A stretch of DNA of 64,000 nt from Cyanomargarita calcarea GSE-NOS-MK-12-04C. Its GTDB lineage: Bacteria > Cyanobacteriota > Cyanobacteriia > Cyanobacteriales > Nostocaceae. The stretch covers positions 62,001 to 126,000 of the forward strand of contig JAHHGZ010000023.1 of NCBI GenBank assembly GCA_019359595.1, in the 5' to 3' direction. The notes below the pieces were generated by a model. It searched no databases, was not told the origin of the DNA, and saw only the letters and a program-made list of their open reading frames with translations. Position 1 is the first letter of the stretch, and each line of letters starts with the position of its first letter. The position numbers and the translations under genes were made by a program. This document shows, in pieces, positions 1 through 10,204 of this stretch.

Positions 1-1
1 G

Positions 2-1234
2 AGTCGTTATGAATTTGCGGCGGGTTTGGCGGCTACTCTAGATAAGGTGGATAGTTTAATTGCAAGTGCGATTGGTGATGAGTATATCCAGCAGGATGCA
101 ATTACTTTACGGCGATTACAAAAAGAATATCGTGTGGCATTGGATGAATTGCGGCAGAATGTTGATAAAATAACTGATCGGGCTGACTTATTAGAGGGTA
201 ATCAATTTTCTACCACTACGAAGCTTCGAGGTCAACAAATTACAGCGCTGACGGATGGTAGTAATGCGAATAAGACTATTATCTCTCGGACGCGGCTCAC
301 TCTTTCTACCAGCTTTCAGAAAACAGATTTACTGGTCACTCAGTTAGAATCCGGGAATAATGGCGGTGATGCCATTGGTTTGGCACAAAAGGAAAAAACT
401 GGTTCACTTGTCGATGGTGGCGGACTCGATTACGCTGATGTTGAGTCGGGACTGAAACTAAGACGTTTGTATTATACTTTTCGTCCTGCGCCAGATGTCG
501 CGGTGACGGTAGGGGCAAAAATGTCACCACGGGATTTTATTGACCGCAATAGATATGCTAGCAATGAGGCGATTGATTTTAGTTCTAGCTTTTTTATTAA
601 TAATCCGCTAATTGTCCAAAGACAAATAGATCGAAATGGGGGTGCAGGTGCCGCAATCGCTTGGAATCCTAAAGGTAGTAAATTTGCTGTGCGATCGCTC
701 TACATCGCTCTTGATGCCGATCGGGCAAATTCCAGTGCAGAGGGGGGTTTATTTGGCGACAATAGACAAGCGAGTGTGGAGGTGGAATTCTCACCCAGCA
801 ATCAATTGGCGTTACGGCTACAATATACTAATGCTTTAGTTAACAACACCGATATCAACGCTGTTGGTGTGAATGCCGAATACAACTTCAACCGCAATAC
901 AGGAATTTTTGGCCGTTTGGGAGTTGGCGATTATCAAGGATTGAACACAGCTTTGCAACGAAATTTAGATTTACAACCGATTAGTTGGGCAGTTGGTATG
1001 GGTTTACGTAATTTGGTTATTCCTGGGACTGTCGCAGGTGTGGCAATTGGTCAACCTTTTGTCAGTGGGGGTTTTGGCAATGCGACTCAAACTAATTTTG
1101 AAGCATTCTACAATCTCCAACTCAACGATAATATCAGTGTTACTCCCACAGTATCTTTAGTTAATAACGCCAATAACGAAAGTTCCAACGGTACTATCTG
1201 GGAAAGCACCCTCAGAACGGTATTTTCGTTTTAA
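2..1234 (+). CDS. iron uptake porin / OprB-family outer membrane porin (5' partial)
   Basis: The frame is open from the left edge and upstream of the first internal TTG (26), so the gene starts outside the window and 410 residues of its C-terminal part are visible. The order is as in cyanobacterial SLH-OprB 'iron uptake porins': a short SRYEFAAGL motif, a predicted coiled-coil linker (about residues 15-65), then a long beta-rich OprB barrel ending in an aromatic residue (RTVFSF), the usual C-terminal signature for Bam-assisted outer-membrane insertion. The N-terminal signal peptide and SLH domain would lie to the left. The family forms outer-membrane channels for ions and small solutes; the exact substrate cannot be read here. 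No partner gene is adjacent, since clpB follows after about 500 bp. Confidence 0.85.
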   Translation, partial: SRYEFAAGLAATLDKVDSLIASAIGDEYIQQDAITLRRLQKEYRVALDELRQNVDKITDRADLLEGNQFSTTTKLRGQQITALTDGSNANKTIISRTRLTLSTSFQKTDLLVTQLESGNNGGDAIGLAQKEKTGSLVDGGGLDYADVESGLKLRRLYYTFRPAPDVAVTVGAKMSPRDFIDRNRYASNEAIDFSSSFFINNPLIVQRQIDRNGGAGAAIAWNPKGSKFAVRSLYIALDADRANSSAEGGLFGDNRQASVEVEFSPSNQLALRLQYTNALVNNTDINAVGVNAEYNFNRNTGIFGRLGVGDYQGLNTALQRNLDLQPISWAVGMGLRNLVIPGTVAGVAIGQPFVSGGFGNATQTNFEAFYNLQLNDNISVTPTVSLVNNANNESSNGTIWESTLRTVFSF

Positions 1235-1728
1235 AGTGGGAGAGTTAGGAGTTGGGAGTTAATTCTAGCCTAGTCTTGGTGGCTAAAAATTTGGGAAATT
1301 ATGCTTGTTTTGGGCATTTTATCTTACCTTCGCGTTCTTTGTGCCTGGGCGCAAGCGCACGCTCCGCGAACGCGGTTAAAATACGATTTTTAACCACGAA
1401 GACGCAAAGAACGCGAAGAATCTTATTTTAATGCTCATACCTTGACAGAGTAACTCCTAACTCTATGCCTACTCCTAATTTCAAAATTGCAACCGCAGAT
1501 ACACGCGGATGCACGCAGATAATGTTTGGATAGTAATTTAAAATCCAGCGTTTTTTGAATTCGGCTATAGAAATCTCTTACTGTTTGCGCTTCTTTTGCT
1601 TTGGGTGAGGTAAATTCATACTTATGATCGGCAACGCCTAAAATCCAAAATCTGTCTTGGAAAGTATGTATGGACGGAAACCGACTGAGCAACACTTTCC
1701 ACAAAATCTAAATTCTAAAATTCTAAAG
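1235..1728. other. intergenic region with repeats, upstream of clpB
   Basis: No convincing gene. It holds a GGAGTTAGGAGTT-type tandem repeat at about 1240-1258 and an inverted repeat at 1328-1418. A minus-strand reading frame at 1435-1704 has low-complexity, repeat-derived sequence and no recognisable motif, and is not called. The clpB promoter should lie in about 1430-1720; I cannot point to a specific heat-shock element. Confidence 0.6.
1328..1418. repeat. inverted repeat of the AACCACGAAG.CGCAAAG family
   Basis: Perfect 14-bp arms CTTCGCGTTCTTTG (1328-1341) and CAAAGAACGCGAAG (1405-1418) flank a palindromic core rich in CGCGAACGC. Related AACCACGAAGTACGCAAAG strings recur at 42919-42945 and 52471-52498, so this is a dispersed repeat family and not a clpB-specific site. 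Confidence 0.7.
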
Positions 1729-4407
1729 ATGCAGCCTACAGATCCTGATAAATTTACTGATGAAGCCTGGGATGCAATTAGCAAATCTCAGGATGTTGTC
1801 CGTGCTTATAAACAACAGCAGTTAGAAGTAGAACATTTAATTCTTGCTTTATTAGAAGAACCTACTGGGTTGGCAACTCGCATCTTCAGTCGATCTGAAG
1901 CTGACCCTATCCGCATCAAACAACAATTGGAAAGTTTTACTCAGCGTCAGCCTAAGTTTTTTGGTAAAGATGACCAGCTTTACCTCGGTCGCAGTTTAGA
2001 TGCGTTGTTAGACGTTGCCGAGGAAGTTCGGGTGAGCATGAAGGATGATTTGGTCTCTGTTGAACACTTACTCTTGGCTTTTGCTGATGATGAACGGATC
2101 GGAAAACGATTGCTCAAAAGTTTGAATGTGGACGCTGCTCTACTAAAATCTACGATTAAAAGCGTTCGCGGTAGCCAAAAAGAAAAAGTGACCGATAAAA
2201 ATCCAGAGTCCCGCGATCAAGCTTTGCAAAAGTATGGCGTAGACTTGACAGAACAAGCAAGGTCTGGTAAACTAGATCCTGTTATTGGACGGGATGATGA
2301 AATTAGACGCTTGATTCAGGTGCTGTCCCGCCGGAGCAAGAATAATCCGGTGTTAATTGGTGAGCCAGGGGTTGGTAAGACAGCGATCGCCGAAGCTTTA
2401 GCTCAACGGATTATTAATGGTGACGTTCCAGAATCTTTAAGGAATCGCCAGTTAATTGCCCTGGATATTGGTAGTTTGATTGCTGGGGCAAAATTGCGGG
2501 GAGAATTTGAAGAACGTCTGAAATCTGTACTCAAGGAAGTTATTGATTCCAACGGGCAAATTGTGCTGTTTATTGATGAATTGCATACCGTTGTTGGTAC
2601 GGGTTCCAGCCAGCAAGGGGCAATGGATGCGGGAAATTTGCTCAAACCAATGTTGGCACGGGGTGAATTGCGTTGTATTGGAGCGACGACTCTGGATGAG
2701 TACCGGAAATATATTGAGAAGGATGCAGCATTAGAACGGCGTTTTCAACAGGTATTTGTGGATCAGCCCAGTGTGGAAAATACCATTTCCATTTTGCGGG
2801 GTTTGAAGGAACGTTATGAAGTTCACCACAACGTCAAAATTTCTGATTCCGCGTTGGTGGCTGCAGCGACGCTTTCCGCCAGATATATTCCTGACAGGTT
2901 CTTGCCAGATAAAGCGATTGATTTGGTTGATGAAGCAGCAGCGCAGTTGAAGATGGAGATTACCTCCAAACCTGCGGAATTGGAAACAATTGACAGACGC
3001 TTGATGCAGTTAGAAATGGAAAAGCTGTCATTGGCGCAAGAAGAGAAAGCGACACCCCAAACTAGGGAGCGTTTGAAGCGAATTGAGCAAGAAATCACTA
3101 AGTTGACGGAAAAACAGCACGTTTTTACCGAACAATGGCTAGGTGAGAAGCAGGTATTAGAGGCTATTAGTGCTTTAAAGAAAGAAGAAGAATCACTCCG
3201 GTTGCAAATTGAGCAAGCGGAACGGAACTACGATCTAAACAAAGCCGCACAATTAAAGTATGGCAAATTGGAGGGAGTACAACGCGATCGCGAGGCAAAA
3301 GAAACGAAGCTGTTGGAAATGCAAAATCTCGGTTCCACCTTGCTCCGTGAACAAGTCACCGAATCTGATATCGCCGAAATCGTCGCCAAATGGACGGGAA
3401 TCCCCGTAAATCGGCTGTTGGAATCGGAAAAGAAAAAATTGCTCCAGTTAGAAAGCCATTTGCACCAGCGAGTCATCGGGCAAGTAGAAGCTGTAGAAGC
3501 AGTCTCAGCAGCGATTAGACGTGCCCGTGCGGGAATGAAAGACCCAGGAAGACCGATTGGTTCTTTTTTATTCATGGGGCCAACAGGTGTAGGGAAAACT
3601 GAATTAGCGCGGGCTTTGGCGCATTTTCTCTTTGATTCTGATGATGCGATCGTCCGTCTGGATATGTCGGAGTATATGGAGAAACATTCAGTCTCCCGGC
3701 TCGTCGGTGCGCCTCCAGGATATGTTGGTTACGGAGAAGGCGGTCAACTTTCAGAAGCCGTTCGCCGCCATCCTTACTCTGTGGTGCTTTTTGATGAAGT
3801 TGAGAAGGCACATCCCGATGTATTTAATATTTTGTTGCAAGTATTGGATGATGGTAGAATTACTGATTCACAGGGTAGAGTTGTAGATTTTCGCAATACC
3901 GTAATTGTCATGACGAGTAACATCGGTAGCGAACACATACTAGATGTTTCTGGTGATGATTCCCAGTACGAGAAAATGCAGAAGCGGGTAATGGATGCAT
4001 TGCGATCGCATTTTCGCCCAGAATTTCTCAACCGCATTGATGATTTGATTATTTTCCATCCCCTCAGTCGTGGGGAAATGGGTCAGATTATTAGAATACA
4101 GCTGAAACGGGTGGAACATCTACTCGCAGACCAAAAAATCTCACTGGAGATATCAAAAGCTGCTTGTGAGTATCTAGTAGAGGTTGGTTATGACCCAGTA
4201 TATGGCGCACGTCCCATCAAACGGGCAATTCAGCGAGAAGTAGAGAATGCGATCGCCACTAAGATATTGGAAAATACCTTTATGCCTGGTGATACGATTT
4301 TGATTGATAAAGGCGATCGGGGTCTTTCGTTTAAGAAGAAAGCGGCGGTGAAGGCCTCGGCTTCTGTAGTCCCGGTTAAATTGTTGGAAGCATCACCTGA
4401 AAGTTGA
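1729..4407 (+). CDS. clpB: ATP-dependent disaggregase ClpB
   Basis: Hexameric AAA+ chaperone that extracts and refolds aggregated proteins with DnaK/DnaJ in the cytoplasm. From the ATG at 1729 the product is 892 residues, the usual ClpB length. An upstream in-frame ATG at 1657 would add 24 unrelated residues, whereas [14 protein letters not shown] matches the family start. Visible parts are an N-terminal Clp repeat domain (about 1-145), NBD1 with Walker A GEPGVGKT near residue 211 and a Walker B FIDELH, a coiled-coil middle domain (about 400-530) and NBD2 with GPTGVGKT near residue 617. A ClpP-binding tripeptide loop is not evident, as expected for ClpB. Cyanobacteria often carry two ClpB paralogs; which one this is cannot be decided here. 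The gene is monocistronic. Its partners dnaK and dnaJ lie at the far end of the window. Confidence 0.96.
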   Translation: MQPTDPDKFTDEAWDAISKSQDVVRAYKQQQLEVEHLILALLEEPTGLATRIFSRSEADPIRIKQQLESFTQRQPKFFGKDDQLYLGRSLDALLDVAEEVRVSMKDDLVSVEHLLLAFADDERIGKRLLKSLNVDAALLKSTIKSVRGSQKEKVTDKNPESRDQALQKYGVDLTEQARSGKLDPVIGRDDEIRRLIQVLSRRSKNNPVLIGEPGVGKTAIAEALAQRIINGDVPESLRNRQLIALDIGSLIAGAKLRGEFEERLKSVLKEVIDSNGQIVLFIDELHTVVGTGSSQQGAMDAGNLLKPMLARGELRCIGATTLDEYRKYIEKDAALERRFQQVFVDQPSVENTISILRGLKERYEVHHNVKISDSALVAAATLSARYIPDRFLPDKAIDLVDEAAAQLKMEITSKPAELETIDRRLMQLEMEKLSLAQEEKATPQTRERLKRIEQEITKLTEKQHVFTEQWLGEKQVLEAISALKKEEESLRLQIEQAERNYDLNKAAQLKYGKLEGVQRDREAKETKLLEMQNLGSTLLREQVTESDIAEIVAKWTGIPVNRLLESEKKKLLQLESHLHQRVIGQVEAVEAVSAAIRRARAGMKDPGRPIGSFLFMGPTGVGKTELARALAHFLFDSDDAIVRLDMSEYMEKHSVSRLVGAPPGYVGYGEGGQLSEAVRRHPYSVVLFDEVEKAHPDVFNILLQVLDDGRITDSQGRVVDFRNTVIVMTSNIGSEHILDVSGDDSQYEKMQKRVMDALRSHFRPEFLNRIDDLIIFHPLSRGEMGQIIRIQLKRVEHLLADQKISLEISKAACEYLVEVGYDPVYGARPIKRAIQREVENAIATKILENTFMPGDTILIDKGDRGLSFKKKAAVKASASVVPVKLLEASPES

Positions 4408-4880
4408 ATTTCTTGCTTTCCCAATATCTACGGCGTATACACAAGTCCTGAAATTCCTAATCTAAAGGTTCGTTTTTTCTTTCTTCGTGTCCTCCCGAAG
4501 GGTAGTAGTTTGTCAATAAATAATTGAGGGATAACTGATTGAACCACGTTCAGACGCCAAGTACGCCAATTCCGAGGGAAAGAAGAGAAATTGGAATGTT
4601 GATTTACTCATCAAAATTAATGACATAGACTACTAGTACTCCATGTCATTAGTTCTGAGGGGTTGGTTGGGTGTTGAAAACCTTGTAGAAAGCCGAAATT
4701 TTGCGTCTCTACATCCATCAAAATTAATGACATAGACTACTAGTACCCCACCACATTAATTTTGAGGGGAAGGATTTAACCGCGAAGCGCCTATGGCGTA
4801 CTTGGCGGTTAAATCATTTACCTATTAAAGCGAATCAGATAGGCAATGAAGCAAGAACTCGAATGAAATAACCCGATATA
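4408..4880. other. intergenic region between convergent clpB and oxoprolinase genes
   Basis: No gene seen. It contains two direct copies of a hairpin-forming repeat (4609-4661 and 4716-4771) and a GCGAAGCGCCTATGGCGTACTTGGCGG-like palindromic repeat at about 4778-4815. Both flanking genes end here, so the hairpins could act as terminators. Confidence 0.6.
4609..4771. repeat. two direct copies of a hairpin repeat
   Basis: CATCAAAATTAATGACATAG followed by ACTACTAGTAC occurs at 4609-4639 and again at 4716-4746. Each copy folds differently. In copy 1, TAATGACAT pairs with ATGTCATTA across the loop; in copy 2, CAAAATTAATG pairs with CATTAATTTTG. Retained but different pairing suggests that structure is kept while sequence drifts. 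Confidence 0.65.
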
Positions 4881-7800
4881 TCAACAGGAGAAACCATAAC
4901 CACCACCACCAGGAGTTTCAATCGCAAATACATCCCCCTCATTCATCTCCACCACCGCTTTACTTTCCAATTCCTCAACATTTCCATCGCTCCTTTCCAC
5001 ATAATTTCTCCCCACTGCACCCGCTTCACCCCCATGCAACCCAAAAGGCGAAACAATGCGATGATTTGAAAGTATTCCTGCTGTCATCTTCTCTAAAAAA
5101 CGCAACCGTCGAATTACCCCATTTCCGCCAGAATATTGCCCCTTACCACCGCTATCGGGACGAATTGCAAAACTTTCTAAAATTATCGGAAATCGCCATT
5201 CTAATACTTCTGGGTCTGTCAGCCGCGAATTTGTCATGTGAGTTTGAACTGCGTCTGTCCCATCAAAATTTTCCCCGGCACCAGAACCACCGCAGATAGT
5301 TTCATAATATTGATATGTTTCATTCCCAAATGTGAAATTATTCATCGTTCCTTGGGAAGCTGCTAATACACCCAATGCTCCATACAAAGCATCGGTAATT
5401 ACTTGGGAAGTCTCGACATTTCCGGCAACAACTGCAGCCGGATAATGTGGATTCAACATACAGCCATCGGGAATGATGATTTCTAAAGGTTTCAAACAAC
5501 CTGCATTTAAAGGAATGTCATCATTTACTAAAGTGCGGAAAACATATAATACAGCAGCTTTACACACTGCCGCTGGAGCATTGAAATTATTAGCTTGCTG
5601 TTTTGAAGTGCCTGTAAAATCAATTTTTGCTGTGCGCTCTTCCCGGTTGATTGTAACAGCAACCCTGAGGACACTACCATTATCTAAAGAATAGCTGAAA
5701 CTGCCATCTCTTAAAACCTCAATAACACGCCGTACAGACTCTTCTGCATTATCTTGTACAAAACCCATATAAGCTTGGACAGTTTCTAAGCCGTAAGAAT
5801 CCAGCATTTTCTGAAGTTCTTGGACACCGCATTCATTAGCCGCAATTTGAGCTTTTAAATCGGCAATATTTTTAGTGATATTTCTTGCCGGATAAGCACC
5901 AGTTGAAAGTAATTCTACAAGTTCTGCTTCTTGAAAATTACTGCCATCAACTAGCTGAAAATTATCCAGTAAAATGCCTTCTTCTTCTACACTAATACTA
6001 TTCGGTGGCATTGAACCGGGAGTAGTACCGCCAATATCCGCATGATGGCCCCGTGAAGCCAGGTAGAAAAGGGGAGTGGCAGAATTCAGAAATACTGGAG
6101 TGATAACCGTGATATCCGGGAGGTGAGTCCCACCATTATAAGGGTTGTTAGATGCGAATACATCCCCGGCATTAATAGTCCTTCCTTTCGCAGAAATTAA
6201 TGCAAACACACTTTCACTCATCGAACCCAAATGTACAGGAATATGAGGCGCATTTGCCACCAACTCTCCAGCAGCATCGAAAATAGCACAAGAAAAATCC
6301 AGCCTTTCCTTAATATTTACCGACGAACTAGTATTTTGTAAAGTAATACCCATTTGTTCAGCGATCGCACGAAACAAATTATTGAAAATCTCCAACATCA
6401 CTGGATCGGGCAGATTTTCAATTTGAGAAACCTCTTCACGCAAAAACCCTCTTAAACTCTTACTCCTTAGCGTACTTCTCTTCGAGACGCTTCGCGAACG
6501 CGTCTGAGCGGTTCCATCAACCGTAAGCCTTAGTAAAATCAAATGATTGCGATCGCTTAATTTCCCCTGCCAATTCGGTTCTATAATATTCGTACCCGTC
6601 GCCTCCACAATAATCGCTGGTCCGAAAATACAGTCACCCGGTTGCAAATCATCCCGCTGATACACAGGTGTCTCATGCCATCCACCAGCCGCATACATCT
6701 CCACAGTAGCCACCGCCACAGGCTTACTATCATCCCTCCGTAAAACTACTGCCTCACCAGGCACCTCATTCTTCGTCACCACCTCAACCGAAACCGCCTC
6801 AACAATCAATTCCTTCTCCGAAGCCAGAAAACCGTAACGTTGTAAGTGTAAAGCCTCAAACTGAGCCTTCATAGGAGCAACATCCCCAAAATCCACCAAC
6901 AACGCCCCATCCGTCCCCTCATACTTCAAATGCACCTTCCTAAAAACCTCAACCTCCTCGCTTGTATTGGGGTTATTTTCGCGATTCATCTCCTCCACCA
7001 ACTCCTGACTCAAAACCGCTTCCACCGCCCTTTGACTAATCACCCGCTCATCCGCCAAACCCATACCATAAGCAGATAACACCCCCGCATAAGGATGGAT
7101 AAACACCTGCGTCATCCCCAACGCATCCGCAATCAAACAAGCGTGTTGCCCACCCGCGCCGCCAAAACAGCACAAAGTATACTCCGACACATCATATCCC
7201 CGTTGCAGGGAGATTTTCTTAATCGCATTCGCCATCTTATCAACAGCGATCGCCAAAAAACCGGCAGCTACTTCCTCAGCCGCACGATTATCGCCGATAT
7301 CCGCCACCAACTGACCAAACTTCTGCCGCACCATCTCTGCATCCAACGGTAAATCCCCATTTATGCCGAACACATGAGGGAAAAACTCAGGTTGCAACTT
7401 ACCCACCATCACATTGCAATCAGTCACCGTCAAAGGCCCATCCTTCCGATAGGCAGCAGGCCCCGGATTAGCTCCCGCAGACTCTGGACCGACTCGATAT
7501 CGGGAACCATCAAATTGTAAAATTGAACCACCACCTGCCGCTACAGTGTGGATTGCCATCATTGGCGTCCGCAACCGCACTCCTGCAACCTCCGTTTCAA
7601 ATGTGCGTTCGTACTCCCCATTATAGTGCGCCACATCCGTAGAAGTACCACCCATATCAAAGGTGATAATCTTGTCAAACCCAGCCATCAAGCTAGTTTG
7701 CACTGCTCCCACAATTCCACCAGCCGGACCAGAGAGGATACTATCTTTACCCTGAAACTTATTTGCATCCACAAGTCCACCATTGGATTGCATGAACATT

Positions 7801-8570
7801 AAATTAGGTAGTCGGGAGTGGAGAGTGGGGGAGTGGGAGCGAGAAAAAGCGTAGCTTCCCCCTTGTCCCCCAACTCCTTCCAACTGACTCGCTACTCTAT
7901 CAACATAGCGACGCAGAATAGGGGAAAGATAGGCATCAACAACTGTCGTGTCACCCCGACTGACTAACTTCATCAAACGGCTAACTTCATGCGATACTGA
8001 AACTTGAGTAAATCCTATGTTCCTAGCTTCGCGGGCAACAAGATTTTCGTGTTCCAAGTAGCGGTAGCCATGCATAAAGACAATGGCACAGGAACGAATC
8101 CCATCATCATAAGCGTTTTGCAGTTGGGGACGCACGCTGTCAAGATTGACGGGCAACAACTCTTCACCTTTGGCAGTGTAGCGTTCCTCTACTTCAATCG
8201 CGCGATTGTATAGCATTTCTGGTAAAATAATCTGACGGGCAAAAATATCGGGACGGTTTTGATAACCAATACGCAATGCATCCCGAAAACCTTTTGTGAT
8301 GACTAGAACAGTCTTATCCCCTTTTCTTTCCAATAGGGCATTTGTTGCTACAGTGGTTCCCATCTTCACCACTGCAATCTGTTCTCTGGGAATTGCTGTA
8401 TGTGATGGAATTCCTAAAATTTCCCGAATTCCTTGCACTGCGGCATCGCTGTAGCGTTGTGGATTTTCTGACAGTAACTTGTGAATCTGCAACTTTCCAT
8501 CAGGACGCTTCGCCACAATATCAGTAAATGTGCCGCCCCTGTCAATCCAAAATTCCCAATTACTAGTCAT
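4881..8570 (-). CDS. fused hydantoinase A/B protein, 5-oxoprolinase type
   Basis: ATP-dependent cleavage of 5-oxoproline to glutamate (or a related cyclic amide) in glutathione turnover is the usual role of this fused architecture; the substrate is inferred. The 1229-residue product begins [12 protein letters not shown], the HyuA N-terminal ATP-grasp-like motif, has GPAGGIVGA and DMGGTSTDV in the HyuA core, then HyuB from about residue 705 ([23 protein letters not shown]) to the glycine-rich end ETPGGGGYG. Length is close to the eukaryotic enzyme (about 1288). Two segments look foreign: residues about 231-254, and the linker about 683-702, are encoded by dispersed cyanobacterial repeats (listed separately) that kept the frame. 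The gene stands alone with an ATG at 8570. Confidence 0.9.
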   Translation of the reverse strand: MTSNWEFWIDRGGTFTDIVAKRPDGKLQIHKLLSENPQRYSDAAVQGIREILGIPSHTAIPREQIAVVKMGTTVATNALLERKGDKTVLVITKGFRDALRIGYQNRPDIFARQIILPEMLYNRAIEVEERYTAKGEELLPVNLDSVRPQLQNAYDDGIRSCAIVFMHGYRYLEHENLVAREARNIGFTQVSVSHEVSRLMKLVSRGDTTVVDAYLSPILRRYVDRVASQLEGVGGQGGSYAFSRSHSPTLHSRLPNLMFMQSNGGLVDANKFQGKDSILSGPAGGIVGAVQTSLMAGFDKIITFDMGGTSTDVAHYNGEYERTFETEVAGVRLRTPMMAIHTVAAGGGSILQFDGSRYRVGPESAGANPGPAAYRKDGPLTVTDCNVMVGKLQPEFFPHVFGINGDLPLDAEMVRQKFGQLVADIGDNRAAEEVAAGFLAIAVDKMANAIKKISLQRGYDVSEYTLCCFGGAGGQHACLIADALGMTQVFIHPYAGVLSAYGMGLADERVISQRAVEAVLSQELVEEMNRENNPNTSEEVEVFRKVHLKYEGTDGALLVDFGDVAPMKAQFEALHLQRYGFLASEKELIVEAVSVEVVTKNEVPGEAVVLRRDDSKPVAVATVEMYAAGGWHETPVYQRDDLQPGDCIFGPAIIVEATGTNIIEPNWQGKLSDRNHLILLRLTVDGTAQTRSRSVSKRSTLRSKSLRGFLREEVSQIENLPDPVMLEIFNNLFRAIAEQMGITLQNTSSSVNIKERLDFSCAIFDAAGELVANAPHIPVHLGSMSESVFALISAKGRTINAGDVFASNNPYNGGTHLPDITVITPVFLNSATPLFYLASRGHHADIGGTTPGSMPPNSISVEEEGILLDNFQLVDGSNFQEAELVELLSTGAYPARNITKNIADLKAQIAANECGVQELQKMLDSYGLETVQAYMGFVQDNAEESVRRVIEVLRDGSFSYSLDNGSVLRVAVTINREERTAKIDFTGTSKQQANNFNAPAAVCKAAVLYVFRTLVNDDIPLNAGCLKPLEIIIPDGCMLNPHYPAAVVAGNVETSQVITDALYGALGVLAASQGTMNNFTFGNETYQYYETICGGSGAGENFDGTDAVQTHMTNSRLTDPEVLEWRFPIILESFAIRPDSGGKGQYSGGNGVIRRLRFLEKMTAGILSNHRIVSPFGLHGGEAGAVGRNYVERSDGNVEELESKAVVEMNEGDVFAIETPGGGGYGFSC
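6463..6525 (-). repeat. palindromic repeat forming the HyuA-HyuB linker
   Basis: The segment holds GAGACGCTTCGCGAACGCGTCT, a near-palindrome of the repeat type also visible near 1355 and 19610. It encodes an Arg/Ser-rich stretch ([16 protein letters not shown]) exactly between the two enzyme domains, in frame. Confidence 0.6.
7808..7880 (-). repeat. GGGAGTGG-type repeat inserted in frame inside HyuA
   Basis: GGAGTGGAGAGTGGGGGAGT at about 7813-7832 matches the tandem motif also seen at about 22696-22722 between two genes. Here it encodes [16 protein letters not shown] inside the HyuA domain, between [11 protein letters not shown] and [10 protein letters not shown], which normally lie close together in this family. 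Confidence 0.55.
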
Positions 8571-8654
8571 AGTAAATTCCTTGTTGGCCGAAGTATGCAG
8601 CGGGTAGGGGGAAGATGATTTTCAACATATGCTCCCTTACTAATATAAGATTAC

Positions 8655-8864
8655 CTATATCTTGCGTATTTGAAAAATTATGTCGAAATTGTTACAGCTA
8701 TTTTTTAAGTAAATCGATTAAGTTTCCTATCCGCCAGGGACTATAAGTCCCTGTCTAATAGCGCAAGTCCATTAAAATGGACTAGAAATAATGCTTTTAT
8801 TTACTAGTGCTTTTTGTCGCTTACGGGAATATAGAAATGTGGTTTGTACCCAAGACGCAAGATA
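8655..8864 (+). mobile_element. 210-bp element with inverted ends, copy 1
   Basis: It starts CTATATCTTGC and ends GCAAGATA, giving an inverted pair TATCTTGC/GCAAGATA at the ends. The interior has two perfect palindromes, CAGGGACTATAAGTCCCTG and AAGTCCATTAAAATGGACT. Two further copies in the same orientation (9958-10166, 30812-31020) share the ends, both palindromes and the length. No coding capacity. This fits a non-autonomous, MITE-like element; a structured RNA is the alternative. Confidence 0.75.
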
Positions 8865-9097
8865 GAAGCTATATTTCAATACCCAACTATGCTGTTAAAT
8901 CCTCGACTGTGTAATCACCACTGGTTGCACTTTCACTCTTGTGTATTGCACTCAATATCGATAAAGCCTTGGTACATAAGGGTTTTTGGCTATTGTACTG
9001 TTAAAACGGTTGGTATGCTCTTGCACTATGTGAACTCAATTTTTCTGGCGATGGGTGAATCATTCTGTGTCACTATATTTTTAATAACACAAACATA

Positions 9098-9138
9098 ACA
9101 AGACGTGTCACACTATTTAGAAAGCACAAGACGTATCA
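9098..9138 (+). promoter_or_regulatory. candidate operator: paired 13-bp direct repeats
   Basis: ACAAGACGTGTCA (9098-9110) and ACAAGACGTATCA (9126-9138) match at 12 of 13 positions, are spaced 28 bp apart (about 2.7 helical turns) and end 12 bp before the ATG of a ribbon-helix-helix gene. Ribbon-helix-helix regulators commonly bind tandem repeats on one DNA face and repress their own operon. Binding is inferred. Confidence 0.5.
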
Positions 9139-9150
9139 TAAGGTAAAGAG

Positions 9151-9339
9151 ATGAACACAGATAACACCATGAGTGGAAGGGTTAATGTAGTGTTGCCTGA
9201 TGAGGTCTATGAAATTGTCAAAAACTTGGCAGGAACAGAAAGACGCTCTCAGAGCCAAATGACGGCGATTTTGATTGAGGAAGCTTTAGAAGCACGAAAC
9301 CTGCTCCAAAAATCCTCCTTACCCAACAAAGGTAAGTAA
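9151..9339 (+). CDS. ribbon-helix-helix (CopG/Arc-type) DNA-binding protein
   Basis: 62 residues. The N-terminal beta strand GRVNVVLPDEVYEIVKNLA followed by RRSQSQMTAILIEEALEAR has the spacing of a CopG/Arc ribbon-helix-helix fold, which dimerises and inserts the strand into the DNA major groove. GGTAAAGAG precedes the ATG as a ribosome binding site, and paired direct repeats lie just upstream. It heads a compact three-gene unit (9151-9913): a gap of 9 bp, then an overlap of 8 bp. It could be the regulator or antitoxin of that unit. The downstream proteins are not recognised as toxins. Confidence 0.7.
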   Translation: MNTDNTMSGRVNVVLPDEVYEIVKNLAGTERRSQSQMTAILIEEALEARNLLQKSSLPNKGK

Positions 9340-9348
9340 GGGCGCAGC

Positions 9349-9537
9349 ATGAGTGGGAATAATAAGAAGGAAAATCGCCACTGCGCTACTGATGCTGAAC
9401 AGTGCAGAACAATGGCTAAACTCAACAAATGGAAGTTGCTTTATGTAGAACCAAATGGAAGCCAAATTCTCAAAGTAGACTGCATTTTTGAAGGCGAACA
9501 AACAAGTTTTGCTTTAAAGGAAAAAGACAATGAGTGA
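9349..9537 (+). CDS. small protein of unknown function, middle gene of the cassette
   Basis: 62 residues, not recognised. The first half is charged and polar; the second half (WKLLYVEPNGSQILKVDCIF) looks like a short beta meander. A start at the internal ATG (9412, MAKLNKWKLLYVE) would give a 41-residue product that begins just before the ordered-looking part; the first ATG at 9349 overlaps a weak GGGCGCAGC leader. The 3' end overlaps the next gene by 8 bp, which supports translational coupling. No transmembrane segment or nuclease motif is seen. Confidence 0.5.
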   Translation: MSGNNKKENRHCATDAEQCRTMAKLNKWKLLYVEPNGSQILKVDCIFEGEQTSFALKEKDNE

Positions 9538-9913
9538 AAGATGGATTATTTTCCATGCTGAACCCAACCAACCTGGATGGGAAAATCGTAAACTCCCAAT
9601 GGGCGGTTTAACAGGAATTCTCAACGAGCAGTGGGATTATACAGGAAGCGACAGCTTACCTATTGTTGGAGAAAGATTTAGGCAGTTTTTGCGGATTGAC
9701 GAATTTGCCGATCCCCAATTTCCAAAAAGTTCAACCCATGCACGGGATGGAGATTGGGTAATCACTAGGGTTGAACAATATCCGGCTGCTGGTTACAACT
9801 CTTCAAAACAAGAGATTGTAGTCTGCTACTGCAAATTTGAACCAGTTAGATCGGAATTAGAACCCCTTGGCAGAGGACAGGCAAGCCCTCAACTACAGGA
9901 ATCCCAAACATGA
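9530..9913 (+). CDS. unknown protein, third gene of the RHH cassette
   Basis: 127 residues, not recognised. MSERWIIFHAEPNQPGWENR opens a soluble, Trp/Pro-rich protein with a basic/acidic middle (DGDWVITRVEQYPAAGY) and a strand-like VVCYCKFEPV near the end; the last 20 residues are low complexity (GRGQASPQLQESQT). It overlaps the preceding gene by 8 bp, so the unit is probably one transcript. Element copy 2 begins 45 bp after its stop. Effector, partner or cargo protein are all possible; I assign no function. Confidence 0.55.
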   Translation: MSERWIIFHAEPNQPGWENRKLPMGGLTGILNEQWDYTGSDSLPIVGERFRQFLRIDEFADPQFPKSSTHARDGDWVITRVEQYPAAGYNSSKQEIVVCYCKFEPVRSELEPLGRGQASPQLQESQT

Positions 9914-9957
9914 GGCATGACTGACCTATGAGTCGGATGGTTCACGTACAAGATTAC

Positions 9958-10166
9958 CTATATCTTGCACCTCCGAAAAGAGTGTCAAAATTATTACTGC
10001 TATTAGCCAAGTAAATCGATTAAGGTTCCTACTCGTCAGGGACTATAAGTCCCTGTCTAATAGCGCAAGTCCATTAAAATGGACTAGAAATAATGGTTTA
10101 ATTTGTTTGTACTTCTTATTGATTGCGAAAATATAAAAATGTGGTTTGTACTTAAGACGCAAGATA
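9958..10166 (+). mobile_element. 210-bp element with inverted ends, copy 2
   Basis: Same ends (CTATATCTTGC, GCAAGATA), same two palindromes and same 209-bp length as copy 1, in the same orientation 1.3 kb away. Similarity continues a little outside the inverted ends (AGATTACCTA before; GAAGCTATATTT after). Together with copy 1 it brackets the 9151-9913 gene unit. Confidence 0.75.
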
Positions 10167-10204
10167 GAAGCTATATTTTAATACCGTTCAGCAATTCTAG
10201 GTGA

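Larger units (their letters stand above)
8571..9150. other. intergenic region carrying element copy 1 and a candidate operator
   Basis: It separates the divergently transcribed oxoprolinase gene and the 9151 gene. It contains the 210-bp repeat element (8655-8864) and a pair of 13-bp direct repeats just before the regulator start. A reading frame at 8844-9098 overlaps the element edge, has no motif or good start, and is not called. Confidence 0.6.

Noticed and set aside
1435-1704. 89-codon minus-strand frame upstream of clpB
   Set aside because: Low-complexity content, overlaps the clpB leader and has no recognisable domain.
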